Origin: Verrucomicrobiota bacterium
Lineage (GTDB): Bacteria; Verrucomicrobiota; Verrucomicrobiia; Limisphaerales; UBA9464
Direction of reading: 5' to 3'
Length of the DNA stretch: 64,000 bases
Assembly: GCA_017309115.1 (NCBI GenBank)
Contig: JAFLEF010000044.1
Location: 1 to 64,000 of the forward strand
In this document: positions 35,553-42,661 of the stretch, piece by piece
How the letters are laid out: the number at the start of each line of letters is the position of its first letter
Position numbering within the stretch: position 1 is the first letter of the stretch
The notes under the pieces: generated by a model
What the model was told of the DNA's origin: nothing
The model's database searches: none
What the model saw: only the letters and a program-made list of their open reading frames with translations
Made by a program: the position numbers and the translations under genes

Positions 35553-36284
35553 TCAGTCGCGCGGTGCGGCAACCTTCCCCACCGATGGCGTGCGTCGGCG
35601 CCAGAGTCCGAACGCGAGCAGGCTCACTCCAACCGCCGCGGCCCATTCCTCCGGTTCCGGGACCATAGAGAAGGAACCCAGCTCCAACGTGGCCGTGGAG
35701 AACAGGGGGAGCGTGAGTTCGCGGAAGTTCAGGAAGATTCCGCTGACATTCTGAAAGTTCGCGTTACCCGACAGACTGGAATACGGAATGGTGTAAGTCC
35801 CGGGTCCGGTAATTTCGAACGTGGGCGACGACGATTCCCGCAACAACGGGCTTTGGATATGAATTCGCGCCACCAGACGGGTGCCGTCGAACTCCGGCAC
35901 CTGGAGTTGGAAGGAGTGGTTCCCGTTGGCGGTGATGTCGACGCCCAGGTGAGAGCCCGGGAATTCGCCCGGAATGTTGTCACTCGACACCAGTCGCCCC
36001 CACGCCAACGCCAACATCGAAAGCCCGGCATCGGTCTGCAGGTTCATTCGGTCGCTGGCGACATCCAGGTGGTATCCCAAACTGATACTCTGCATCAGCC
36101 GCCATCGAGTCCCGCCAATGACGTCCTCGGGTGCCAAGCCCAACTGTCCCACGATCACACCGTTGTCAAAGCCGGTGTCGTTGAAATTGCCGACGTGGAA
36201 ATTGTCGACAACGACGACCTGAGCCAGTACCGCCGGCCCAACCGTCAGTGATGCCCAAGCAAGAGTGAATCGAAGGAGTGACAT
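35553..36284 (-). CDS. PEP-CTERM sorting-signal protein
   Basis: 243 residues. Signal peptide MSLLRFTLAWASLTVGPAVLAQ at the N-terminus (ATG at 36284 chosen for this) and a PEP-CTERM tail: VPEPEEWAAAVGVSLLAFGL followed by WRRR. The tail is cut and processed by an exosortase, so the cell must carry an EpsH/exosortase system outside this window. The middle is a beta-rich domain of about 190 residues (VVVDNFHVGNFNDTGFDN, then alternating strands), similar in style to carbohydrate-binding or matrix proteins. Probably exported to the extracellular matrix. Confidence 0.85.
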   Translation of the reverse strand: MSLLRFTLAWASLTVGPAVLAQVVVVDNFHVGNFNDTGFDNGVIVGQLGLAPEDVIGGTRWRLMQSISLGYHLDVASDRMNLQTDAGLSMLALAWGRLVSSDNIPGEFPGSHLGVDITANGNHSFQLQVPEFDGTRLVARIHIQSPLLRESSSPTFEITGPGTYTIPYSSLSGNANFQNVSGIFLNFRELTLPLFSTATLELGSFSMVPEPEEWAAAVGVSLLAFGLWRRRTPSVGKVAAPRD

Positions 36285-36856
36285 GGAAGGAAGAGGCCGA
36301 GGTGTCGTTTGGGTTCGGCGAATCCACACCCAGGACCCGCGCTCCAACCACGTAGCGCGCTCTATGGCCCCTGGGTCAAGCGCCAAGCTTTCAGATTTCT
36401 TCACTTCGTTCCGGCGCCGCCGACCGCCGTTTTCGTGGTTTCGTCCTGGCAGGTTGCAACCACGGGCTCTTTTCCGTGGGGAATAGGCTGCTCTCTTCGA
36501 ATGGGACCTTCAGCGCCACCGTCAGGACAACCGGCACCTCCGGGTGACCTTATGAGTTTGAGCTTCAATCCTTGGCCCGCGTCGCCGGTCCTGCACCGAT
36601 TTTTTCGGCGGACTGGGGCGTCGGCGGTGGGCTCAAGATCGGCGCTCAACTCCTTTCAATCCTGCGACGCACCAACCCCGTTTCTGGGGTGCTCACTGTC
36701 ACGCTTTCGGGAGACCCCGCGCCGTTCCCGATGGTCGGGCCACCGGTAAACCGGTTCCCAGATCATGGCCCACGCCGTGAAACGCGCGCCGGGAAGTACT
36801 CCAATTGCCTGACCTCGGGCGAACACCTCTTCATCCCGCGCCCTCCCCCTGGAAAC
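36285..36856. other. intergenic spacer, no feature recognised
   Basis: About 570 bp between the PEP-CTERM start and the left repeat of the tRNA-Ala-bounded island. Short overlapping frames exist on both strands but none shows coding character. The promoter of the PEP-CTERM gene should lie at the left end. Confidence 0.4.
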
Positions 36857-36918
36857 AAAAAAGCCACTCCTCCCCCAGGAAAAGCGGCTTCTCTCTCATG
36901 ATTCGGAATCGTGGAGCC
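36857..36918. repeat. left direct repeat: tRNA-Ala 3' end plus terminator (attL-like)
   Basis: 62 bp identical at 59 positions to 39029-39090. Read on the minus strand it contains the last 8 bases of the tRNA-Ala acceptor region (ggctccac, then ga instead of ca) followed by the same terminator hairpin. It is the outer boundary of the 2.2-kb island and looks like an attachment-site duplicate. Confidence 0.8.
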
Positions 36919-36931
36919 AAAAACTGCCAAC

Positions 36932-37774
36932 TCACGCCGGCATGGCAATTTCCTGCGCAAAACTCTCAGCAAATGAATCTGCCTCGCTGACCTCGGCTAG
37001 AAATTGAGTACCTTGAGGTCCCGCTTTCAAAACCTCGGCTGCCTGGTTAAAGGCAGCCTGTTTGCTGGTTTCCTCGGGGCGACCCAGAAGATAGTAGACT
37101 ACGAAGGGCCTAGACCCACGAAGCAAATCAATTCTTCCCCTCCAACTGAGCGCTTTAGCCACAATTCCAGACGCATCTTCAAGATCGAAGCTTAACGATT
37201 TCAGAATTCGAGTTTGCCTGCCTGGGGCTGTCCAAGACCTTGGAAATACTTCTACCAGTTCTCCTGCGCTGTATGTCTGCTCGCTAAAGCACTGCAAAAT
37301 AGACTTTGCGCGAAAGGCCAAGTCAAAGGCGTGCTGAACGTCTTTATCTTCCCTCCTGATAGACGTCCTACGATGGAAATGGCGAGTCACTAGTCGCTCG
37401 TACAACTCTTCTAGGATCCGCTCAGGATCTTCCGTGATTCCACCACCTTCCATCCCCCATTGCAGTGAACTATCGTCAATTGGGAGCAGTGCCCTGGCAA
37501 TGACCTCCAATGTCTTTTGCGATTCGAAAAGATCCGAACCCACCGTCTTCTCTAACGAAATCGCCCTTCCTTTCAGAAACTTCAATGTCCTGCTGAGGCT
37601 CCCACGATCAGCCCCAGGGAAAAACTTCAGGAGCCTATCGAACGACTCCTCCAAAGGATGGAATCGGAGAAATCCCCTCCGGGGTGCCCACAAGAGGATT
37701 GCGACATTGACAAATTCCCGAGTAAAGCAGTCATGCATGTACCTAAGAACTAGGTATTTGAAAGGAGTTTTCAT
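36932..37774 (-). CDS. DUF3037 family protein
   Basis: 280 residues. The N-terminus, FKYLVLRYMHDCFTREFVNV then AILLWAP, matches the start of DUF3037 proteins (YSVLRYVPD...EFVNVGVLL pattern). The remainder is alpha/beta, ending near SFAQEIAMPA. Function is unknown. DUF3037 genes are often found directly after HipA-like kinase genes, as here, where the ATG overlaps the kinase stop by 4 bp (37771-37774). The partner arrangement suggests the two proteins act together. Codon use and base composition look AT-richer than the flanks. Its 3' end lies 13 bp inside the left direct repeat of the island. Confidence 0.8.
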   Translation of the reverse strand: MKTPFKYLVLRYMHDCFTREFVNVAILLWAPRRGFLRFHPLEESFDRLLKFFPGADRGSLSRTLKFLKGRAISLEKTVGSDLFESQKTLEVIARALLPIDDSSLQWGMEGGGITEDPERILEELYERLVTRHFHRRTSIRREDKDVQHAFDLAFRAKSILQCFSEQTYSAGELVEVFPRSWTAPGRQTRILKSLSFDLEDASGIVAKALSWRGRIDLLRGSRPFVVYYLLGRPEETSKQAAFNQAAEVLKAGPQGTQFLAEVSEADSFAESFAQEIAMPA

Positions 37775-38544
37775 GCAATTCGCTCTCGAATCAGGTTCAA
37801 AATCGTCCCGCGATTTTCAGACAGCCATAAAAAATACTCCCGGAGTGTAACTCTGGAGTCGCCCTGCAACCAAGATTCTGGAATTTCGCTCAACCATCCG
37901 TCAATCACTTCGCCGGAAATCCCCCCCAGGGCTTCGTAAACTTCACTGAATTCAGCATCGGCGGGAGTAATCGTCGGGAAAAAAACGTGGTCGTAGAATT
38001 TATCGAGCTCAAGCATCTGATAACCCATGGTTTCCGCCTCACAAATTGGCGCGATAGCCGCTTCGTGATCGATCAAATAGAACTCATCTCCATCCCATAA
38101 CATGTTGGGATTGTCACGTTTGCGGTCGTAATTCTGGATCAGAATATCCAAAGCAAATGCTGCTGCGGCTTTCTTCTTTTGCTGGCGATTCAACTTCAAT
38201 TCTTGCGGTAGGGCTGTCAGTCCAAACCCCATGTAACCACTGCCGAAATTCAATCCCAAACTCCTTTCGACAAGCGTCTTAGCTTCAAGAGGAACGCTCT
38301 CAGAGAAGTCACGCCCGACTTCAACCAAGAAAGGCTCTGGGGTCCTGAACCCCAGGTGACCGGCAAAACGCGCGCAAAGCACTTCCGCGGCAGCTCCAAG
38401 TGTGTCGTGCCTAAGCCCGCCCCTGAACTTCGCTATAATGTCTTTCAAGTCCCCGCTCGGGTGCCTACAGAACACCCTTGCAGGTCGGCACATCCCATTC
38501 GACTGAAAACCCTGAAATACCTCTGCCTGCACCAATTGGGCCAT
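37771..38544 (-). CDS. HipA-like kinase family protein
   Basis: 257 residues, much shorter than classical HipA and lacking its N-terminal domain, as in the HipA_2 type group. Kinase features seen: Lys39 in DIIAKF (ATP binding), Glu54 in the following helix, catalytic Asp140 with Asn145/Asn147 in QNYDRKRDNPN, and the metal-binding Asp159 in YLIDHEAA. Classical HipA phosphorylates glutamyl-tRNA synthetase; the target of this group is unknown. There is no HipB-like repressor. The first gene of the island operon, overlapping the DUF3037 gene. All kinase residues are intact, so activity is expected. Confidence 0.82.
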   Translation of the reverse strand: MAQLVQAEVFQGFQSNGMCRPARVFCRHPSGDLKDIIAKFRGGLRHDTLGAAAEVLCARFAGHLGFRTPEPFLVEVGRDFSESVPLEAKTLVERSLGLNFGSGYMGFGLTALPQELKLNRQQKKKAAAAFALDILIQNYDRKRDNPNMLWDGDEFYLIDHEAAIAPICEAETMGYQMLELDKFYDHVFFPTITPADAEFSEVYEALGGISGEVIDGWLSEIPESWLQGDSRVTLREYFLWLSENRGTILNLIRERIA

Positions 38545-39028
38545 AAATCTGAGTTTCTGATCGCAACGCCGAAGTTCAATGAGATCAAATGCAACTCGAC
38601 TGCCAGAGGGATAGGTTTGTCAAACAACCGTTACCTGCCTTCAAAAGTTTTTTTGTACCTCTCCGGCGGCAGTCCACGCTGCCTAAACCGCCAAGCTTGC
38701 CAAGGGAGCCTGCCCTGGAGTGGCACCGATTCCATTAGCCCAGGGATTTGTCCGGCCACCAACTCGACAATCTCATTGTGCACACAATCTACCAGGTGAG
38801 TTTCGCGAATCTCCAGTGTGACGGTGCGTCTCCTTAAGCCGTTTCATTTCGGGCGCTAGTAACTCCTCGATCGAGGTAGAGTACGGGAGGCGACTCACCA
38901 CCGGAGTCTGGAATGCGAGGCCCCGTAACGTCATCTGATTTTCCGCGGAGACCCATCGAGGTTCGAAGTCCGATCATACCGTATGTTTTGGTTCGATATC
39001 GTTCATTTCGACGGGAACCAAAATGCAC
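38545..39028. other. island promoter region, no gene recognised
   Basis: About 480 bp between the kinase start and the right repeat. It should hold the promoter of the kinase operon. Short frames at 38834-39028 (minus) and 38913-39110 (plus) have no coding features. Nothing else recognised. Confidence 0.4.
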
Positions 39029-39064
39029 AAAAAAGCCGCTCTTCCCCCAGGAAAAGCGGCTTCT
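39029..39064 (-). terminator. terminator of tRNA-Ala
   Basis: On the minus strand aagccgcttttcc and ggaagagcggcttttttg can pair around a short G-rich loop, ending in a T-run, just after the tRNA. A near-identical hairpin stands at 36857. Confidence 0.8.
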
Positions 39065-39080
39065 CTCTCATGATTCGGAA

Positions 39081-39156
39081 TGGTGGAGCCGAGGAGATTC
39101 GAACTCCTGACCCCCACAATGCCATTGTGGTGCTCTACCAACTGAGCTACGACCCC
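39081..39156 (-). tRNA. tRNA-Ala (anticodon GGC)
   Basis: 76 nt including encoded CCA. Minus strand opens ggggtcgtagctcagttggt; the anticodon stem ccaca/tgtgg encloses loop atggcat with GGC at the centre; the T arm reads gttcgaatctcc; the acceptor closes with cggctccacca. All four arms pair (acceptor with G-T pairs). It is the intact target of the island at its 3' end. Confidence 0.95.
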
Positions 39157-39176
39157 AATTCCGAAAGCGGCGCGAA

Positions 39177-39204
39177 CGATTAGAAATCCCGGGCTCAGAG
39201 TCAA
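39177..39204 (-). promoter_or_regulatory. sigma-70-type promoter of tRNA-Ala
   Basis: TTGACT (39204-39199), 16-bp spacer, TAATCG (39182-39177), about 20 bp before the tRNA 5' end. The same layout precedes the tRNA-Asp gene. It overlaps the stop of the Nudix gene. Confidence 0.5.
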
Positions 39205-39626
39205 AGGCTTTCCCGACTTTCTTTGAAAAATTCTGGGGCCTTCGGAAGTTCCCGCAGCAACTGCGCATCCGCCGCCGGAAATTCGTACCGACCCAACTCC
39301 TCCGCCGTAACCCACGCCACCGCCGCACAGCCCAGCGGTCGCGGCTCGCCGGAACGCAGTCGCGCCACAAAGAATCGCAGATGCACGATCTTCTCCGGAT
39401 ATGTGTGGTGAACCGAGGAGAATTCACGGCCCACGTCGACGTCCACTCCCAGTTCCTCCCGCAATTCCCGCTCCAAGGCCGCTTCCCAGGTTTCGCCCGG
39501 CTCCAGCTTGCCCCCGGGAAACTCCCAGAGACCGCCCAGATGACTTCCGGCGGGACGTTGCGTGATCAGCAGTCTTCCCGCCCGAAAGATCAGTCCAGCG
39601 GCCACCCGGAGCGGAAGCGCAGCCAT
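39201..39626 (-). CDS. Nudix hydrolase (MutT-like)
   Basis: 141 residues. The Nudix box is complete: GGKLEPGE, then seven residues later REELG (the Gx5Ex7REUxEExGU pattern). LLITQRPAGSHLGGLWEFPG in front of it is typical of (deoxy)nucleoside triphosphate pyrophosphohydrolases of the MutT group, which clean oxidised nucleotides. WVTAEELGRYEFPAADAQLL near the end also fits. The ATG at 39626 is chosen because family homology begins there; the longer frame upstream overlaps the ugd gene. Follows ugd on the same strand; start 20 bp after its stop. Confidence 0.88.
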   Translation of the reverse strand: MAALPLRVAAGLIFRAGRLLITQRPAGSHLGGLWEFPGGKLEPGETWEAALERELREELGVDVDVGREFSSVHHTYPEKIVHLRFFVARLRSGEPRPLGCAAVAWVTAEELGRYEFPAADAQLLRELPKAPEFFKESRESL

Positions 39627-39646
39627 ATCGCGGCGGCAGCCGACCG

Positions 39647-40945
39647 TCAGCGGCCGATGCTCTTGTAAATGAAGCCGTGCTGCTCCATTTCGGCCGGATC
39701 GAAGAGATTCCGGCCATCCACCACGATCGGCGTGGTCATCGCCTTGCGGGCCCGGGTCAGATCCAGTTTCGTGAACTCCGGCCATTCGGTGGCGATCACC
39801 AGGGCGTCACACCCTTCCGGCACGGCGTTCATGTCGGACACGTATTCCACCTGCGGTCCAGGCGGCAGGAGCGACTTCGCCTTCTCCATCGCCTGGGGAT
39901 CGTTCACGCGCAGTCGGGCGCCGTCCTTGATCAGGCGCTGACACAGGTCAATCGCCGGGGACAGGCGGACGTCGTCGGTGTTCTGCTTGAAAGCCAATCC
40001 GAGCACGCCGATTTGCTTGTCCTTCAGTACCCACAGCGTGTCGGTGATCTTCTTGACGAAGCGGTCCATCTGCTCGGCGTTGATCCGCTGAACTTCCTTC
40101 AGCAGACGGAAGTCGTATCCGAGGTGGGTCGAAATCTGGATGAAGGCGCTCAGATCCTTGGGAAAGCAGGAACCGCCGAAGCCCAGTCCGGCATTGAGGA
40201 ACCGGGTACCGATCCGGGCGTCGAGGCCCATGCCGCGGGTCACTTCTTGAACATTCGCCCCGGCCGCTTCGCACACGACGGAGAGGGCGTTGGCATAGCT
40301 GATCTTGAGGGCAAGGAACGAATTTGCGGCGTGCTTGATGAGTTCCGCCGAATTGGTGTCGGTGACGATGAACGGCGCCTGGAAGGGGGCGTACAGTTCC
40401 CGCATAGCGGTCTCCGGACGCGGACTGCTGACGCCGATCACAATGCGATCCGGCTTCATCAGGTCATCCACCGCGAAGCCTTCGCGGAGGAACTCCGGAT
40501 TGCTCACGACATCAAACTCCACCTTCGACTTGCAGTACCGGCGAATGGTCTCGGCGACCTTCTCAGCGGTCTTTACCGGCACCGTGCTCTTATCGACGAT
40601 GATCCGGTAGCGGGTGAGGTTGGCGGCGATTTCCCGGGCGACCGCTTCAATGAAGCTGAGGTCCACGGAGCCGTCATTCTGGGGCGGCGTGGGGACCGCG
40701 ATGAAAATCACTTCCGAACGTTCCACGCCTTCCGCGGTGGAACCGGTGAAGTCGAGTCGGCCCGCGGCCACGTTGCGACGAACGAGGTCTTCCAGGCCGG
40801 GTTCGTAGATGGGAATTCCCCCACCTCGGAGCATCTCGACCTTCTTGGGGTCGTTGTCGACGCAGAGGACTTGATGTCCCACCTCGGCGAAACACGCGCC
40901 GGTCACCAAGCCCACATAACCCGTACCAATGATTGCGATTTTCAT
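39647..40945 (-). CDS. ugd: UDP-glucose 6-dehydrogenase
   Basis: 432 residues. Rossmann motif GTGYVGLVTGACFAEVGH at the N-terminus; DKSTVPVKTAE in the first domain; the active site GFGGSCFPKDL with Cys260; and AFKQNTDDVRLSPA in the C-terminal domain. It oxidises UDP-glucose twice to UDP-glucuronate with NAD+, feeding polysaccharide synthesis. The gene after it is the Nudix hydrolase. The upstream TPR protein gene ends 54 bp away on the same strand. Confidence 0.95.
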   Translation of the reverse strand: MKIAIIGTGYVGLVTGACFAEVGHQVLCVDNDPKKVEMLRGGGIPIYEPGLEDLVRRNVAAGRLDFTGSTAEGVERSEVIFIAVPTPPQNDGSVDLSFIEAVAREIAANLTRYRIIVDKSTVPVKTAEKVAETIRRYCKSKVEFDVVSNPEFLREGFAVDDLMKPDRIVIGVSSPRPETAMRELYAPFQAPFIVTDTNSAELIKHAANSFLALKISYANALSVVCEAAGANVQEVTRGMGLDARIGTRFLNAGLGFGGSCFPKDLSAFIQISTHLGYDFRLLKEVQRINAEQMDRFVKKITDTLWVLKDKQIGVLGLAFKQNTDDVRLSPAIDLCQRLIKDGARLRVNDPQAMEKAKSLLPPGPQVEYVSDMNAVPEGCDALVIATEWPEFTKLDLTRARKAMTTPIVVDGRNLFDPAEMEQHGFIYKSIGR

Positions 40946-40999
40946 GCAGAGAGAGCGGAGAGTGGATCAGCCTGGGGGTTCAGGCCGAAAAGCGAACGT

Positions 41000-41755
41000 T
41001 CAGGGAAGAGCGGCCGGGACCAGATTGGTCGCACCGGCGGGACGAACCACGACGGAATTGGTCGTCGTCGACGGCGGAACCAGATTTGGATGCAGCTGAA
41101 GAATCTTGGCGCGCGCTTGGGCGGCCTGTTCCCCGTAGGTCGAAGCCGCGGCACCCTTGAGCACTTCCTCGAACAGCACCAACGCCTCCGCCGGCTGTTT
41201 CTCCGCCAGCAACCGACCCTTGGCGAGGCGAGCCTGGGCGATGAATCCGTCGCCGCCACCCGCTATGGCGCGATCATAGGCGTTCAGCGCCTCGGAAGTC
41301 TTCCCCTGAGCTTCCAAGGAAGCCGCCACACCGAGCAGGGCAACGCCCACCCACTCACTGTTCGGATATTTCTCCTCGAACGTGGAGAACTCCGCCTGGG
41401 CTTCGGCATACTTTCCCCCGGTGAACAATTGCCCGGCCCCGAGCAACTGGGCCTGCTCACCCGCTGGTGTTCCGGCAAATCGGGATCCCAATGCCAACAA
41501 TTTGGCTGCTTCCACTGGGGCGGGAGCTTCACCCGGACCCGTCGGAGGGGTCAATAGGAGCAGCTCCTTGGCAGCCTTCGCCCGGCGTTCCTTTTGCAGA
41601 TAACGGACAACCGCCAACCCCGCCAACGCAGCGCAAACCACCGCCACCCCGATCAGAATCAGGCGCCGGTTCAGCTCGAACCACGTAACAAAATCAAATT
41701 CCGGACCGGAATCCGGGGCTGGAGCGGACGTCGGTTGCGTCGTCGGAGAACTCAT
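41000..41755 (-). CDS. YfgM-like membrane-anchored TPR protein
   Basis: 251 residues. An N-terminal cytoplasmic segment rich in Pro and Thr, one membrane segment (about residues 36-56: LILIGVAVVCAALAGLAVV) and a periplasmic helical domain with TPR-like pairs (GQLFTGGKYAEAQAEFSTFE, SEWVGVALLGVAASLEAQGK, AYDRAIAGGGDGFIAQARLA). The layout matches the YfgM/TPR_21 family, which associates with periplasmic chaperones and the Sec translocon. The ATG at 41755 (MSSPTT) is preferred to one at 41821 that adds an unrelated stretch. Head-to-head with the DUF554 gene. Confidence 0.72.
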   Translation of the reverse strand: MSSPTTQPTSAPAPDSGPEFDFVTWFELNRRLILIGVAVVCAALAGLAVVRYLQKERRAKAAKELLLLTPPTGPGEAPAPVEAAKLLALGSRFAGTPAGEQAQLLGAGQLFTGGKYAEAQAEFSTFEEKYPNSEWVGVALLGVAASLEAQGKTSEALNAYDRAIAGGGDGFIAQARLAKGRLLAEKQPAEALVLFEEVLKGAAASTYGEQAAQARAKILQLHPNLVPPSTTTNSVVVRPAGATNLVPAALP

Positions 41756-41883
41756 AAAGTGCGCCGGATAATTCGGGCGGAGCCTCAAAAAACAAGGGGT
41801 AAAACAGTTTCGCTCCATCAATTTCCGGTTCCGCCAACTCCCGGTTTGAATTCGCCCAGGCTCTTCGCCGACGCTTTGCCCGC

Positions 41884-42588
41884 GTGATCGGCACCCTCTG
41901 CAATGTCGCCGGAATCATCCTGGGCGGCCTGACGGGTCTGGTCTCCGGACGCAATCTGACCCCGGATGCCCAACAGCGCGCCCGGCTTCTGTTCACCGCC
42001 CTGACCGTGATCACCGCAGCCACCTTGGTCTGGCGAGGCCTTCAGGGGCCGTTCACGATGGCCCTGAAACAGGTGGCCATCGCCGGCCTGTCCCTCAGTG
42101 TCGGCAGCTTCCTCGGACATCTGCTAGGGCTGCAACGCCAACTCAATCGCCTCCTGCGCTGGGCTGCTGGAACGCCACAGGCGAAGTCCGTCGACGCCGC
42201 CAGCTTCGCCACCCAGGCAGTCGTCTTCACCGCCAATCCGCTGGGGTTGATCGGTGCCCTGCTGGAAGGCGCCACCGGGGTCTGGCTTCCGTTAGCCCTC
42301 AAAGCCGGCCTGGACGCCCTGGCCTCCTGGGGCTTCGCCGCCGCCGGGAGTCGCAACGTCATGCTGTCCGTCCTGCCCATGGCCGCGCTTCAAGGCACCG
42401 TCAGCCTCTTGGCTGGCGCTGTGGCCGCCCGCTTCCTGAATCCCGCCCAACTCGCCAGTCTGCTGGTGATCGGCGGCCTGCTGGTGCTGGTCCTCGCCCC
42501 GGTAATCTACGGATTCCAGAAGGTTCCGCTGGCGAACTACCTGCCCGCCCTGGTGCTGGCGCCGCTGTTGACCCGTTGGTGGATTTGA
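41884..42588 (+). CDS. DUF554 family membrane protein
   Basis: 234 residues with about six to seven membrane segments. VIGTLCNVAGIILGGLTGLV at the start, then a GGxLG-type middle and NPLGLIGALLEGAT in the centre are typical of DUF554 (YdfK-like) proteins. Function unknown; often proposed to be small-molecule transporters. GTG at 41884 is used as start because it aligns with the family N-terminus; the preceding gene diverges, leaving 128 bp for two promoters. Confidence 0.85.
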   Translation: MIGTLCNVAGIILGGLTGLVSGRNLTPDAQQRARLLFTALTVITAATLVWRGLQGPFTMALKQVAIAGLSLSVGSFLGHLLGLQRQLNRLLRWAAGTPQAKSVDAASFATQAVVFTANPLGLIGALLEGATGVWLPLALKAGLDALASWGFAAAGSRNVMLSVLPMAALQGTVSLLAGAVAARFLNPAQLASLLVIGGLLVLVLAPVIYGFQKVPLANYLPALVLAPLLTRWWI

Positions 42589-42661
42589 CCCCGGCGAACC
42601 TCCCCCGAGTGCGGTTGATGCCTTGTCAATCCGGAGCGGAACGTCACTGTTAGCTCCGACG

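Larger units (their letters stand above)
36857..39090. mobile_element. small tRNA-Ala-associated genomic island carrying a HipA-like kinase and DUF3037
   Basis: Direct 62-bp repeats (36857-36918, 39029-39090) bound about 2.2 kb of visibly AT-richer DNA. The right repeat overlaps the intact tRNA-Ala(GGC) gene; the left is a partial copy. This is the signature of site-specific integration at a tRNA 3' end. Cargo is a two-gene, 4-bp-overlapping operon. No integrase lies inside, so it was either mobilised in trans or is the remnant of a larger element. The boundary logic is inferred; it has not been compared with an empty site. Confidence 0.65.

Noticed and set aside
36401..36649. Minus-strand 82-codon frame in the spacer before the island
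   Set aside because: Low-complexity Gly/Arg/Pro content and no domain or ribosome-binding site; probably a chance frame.
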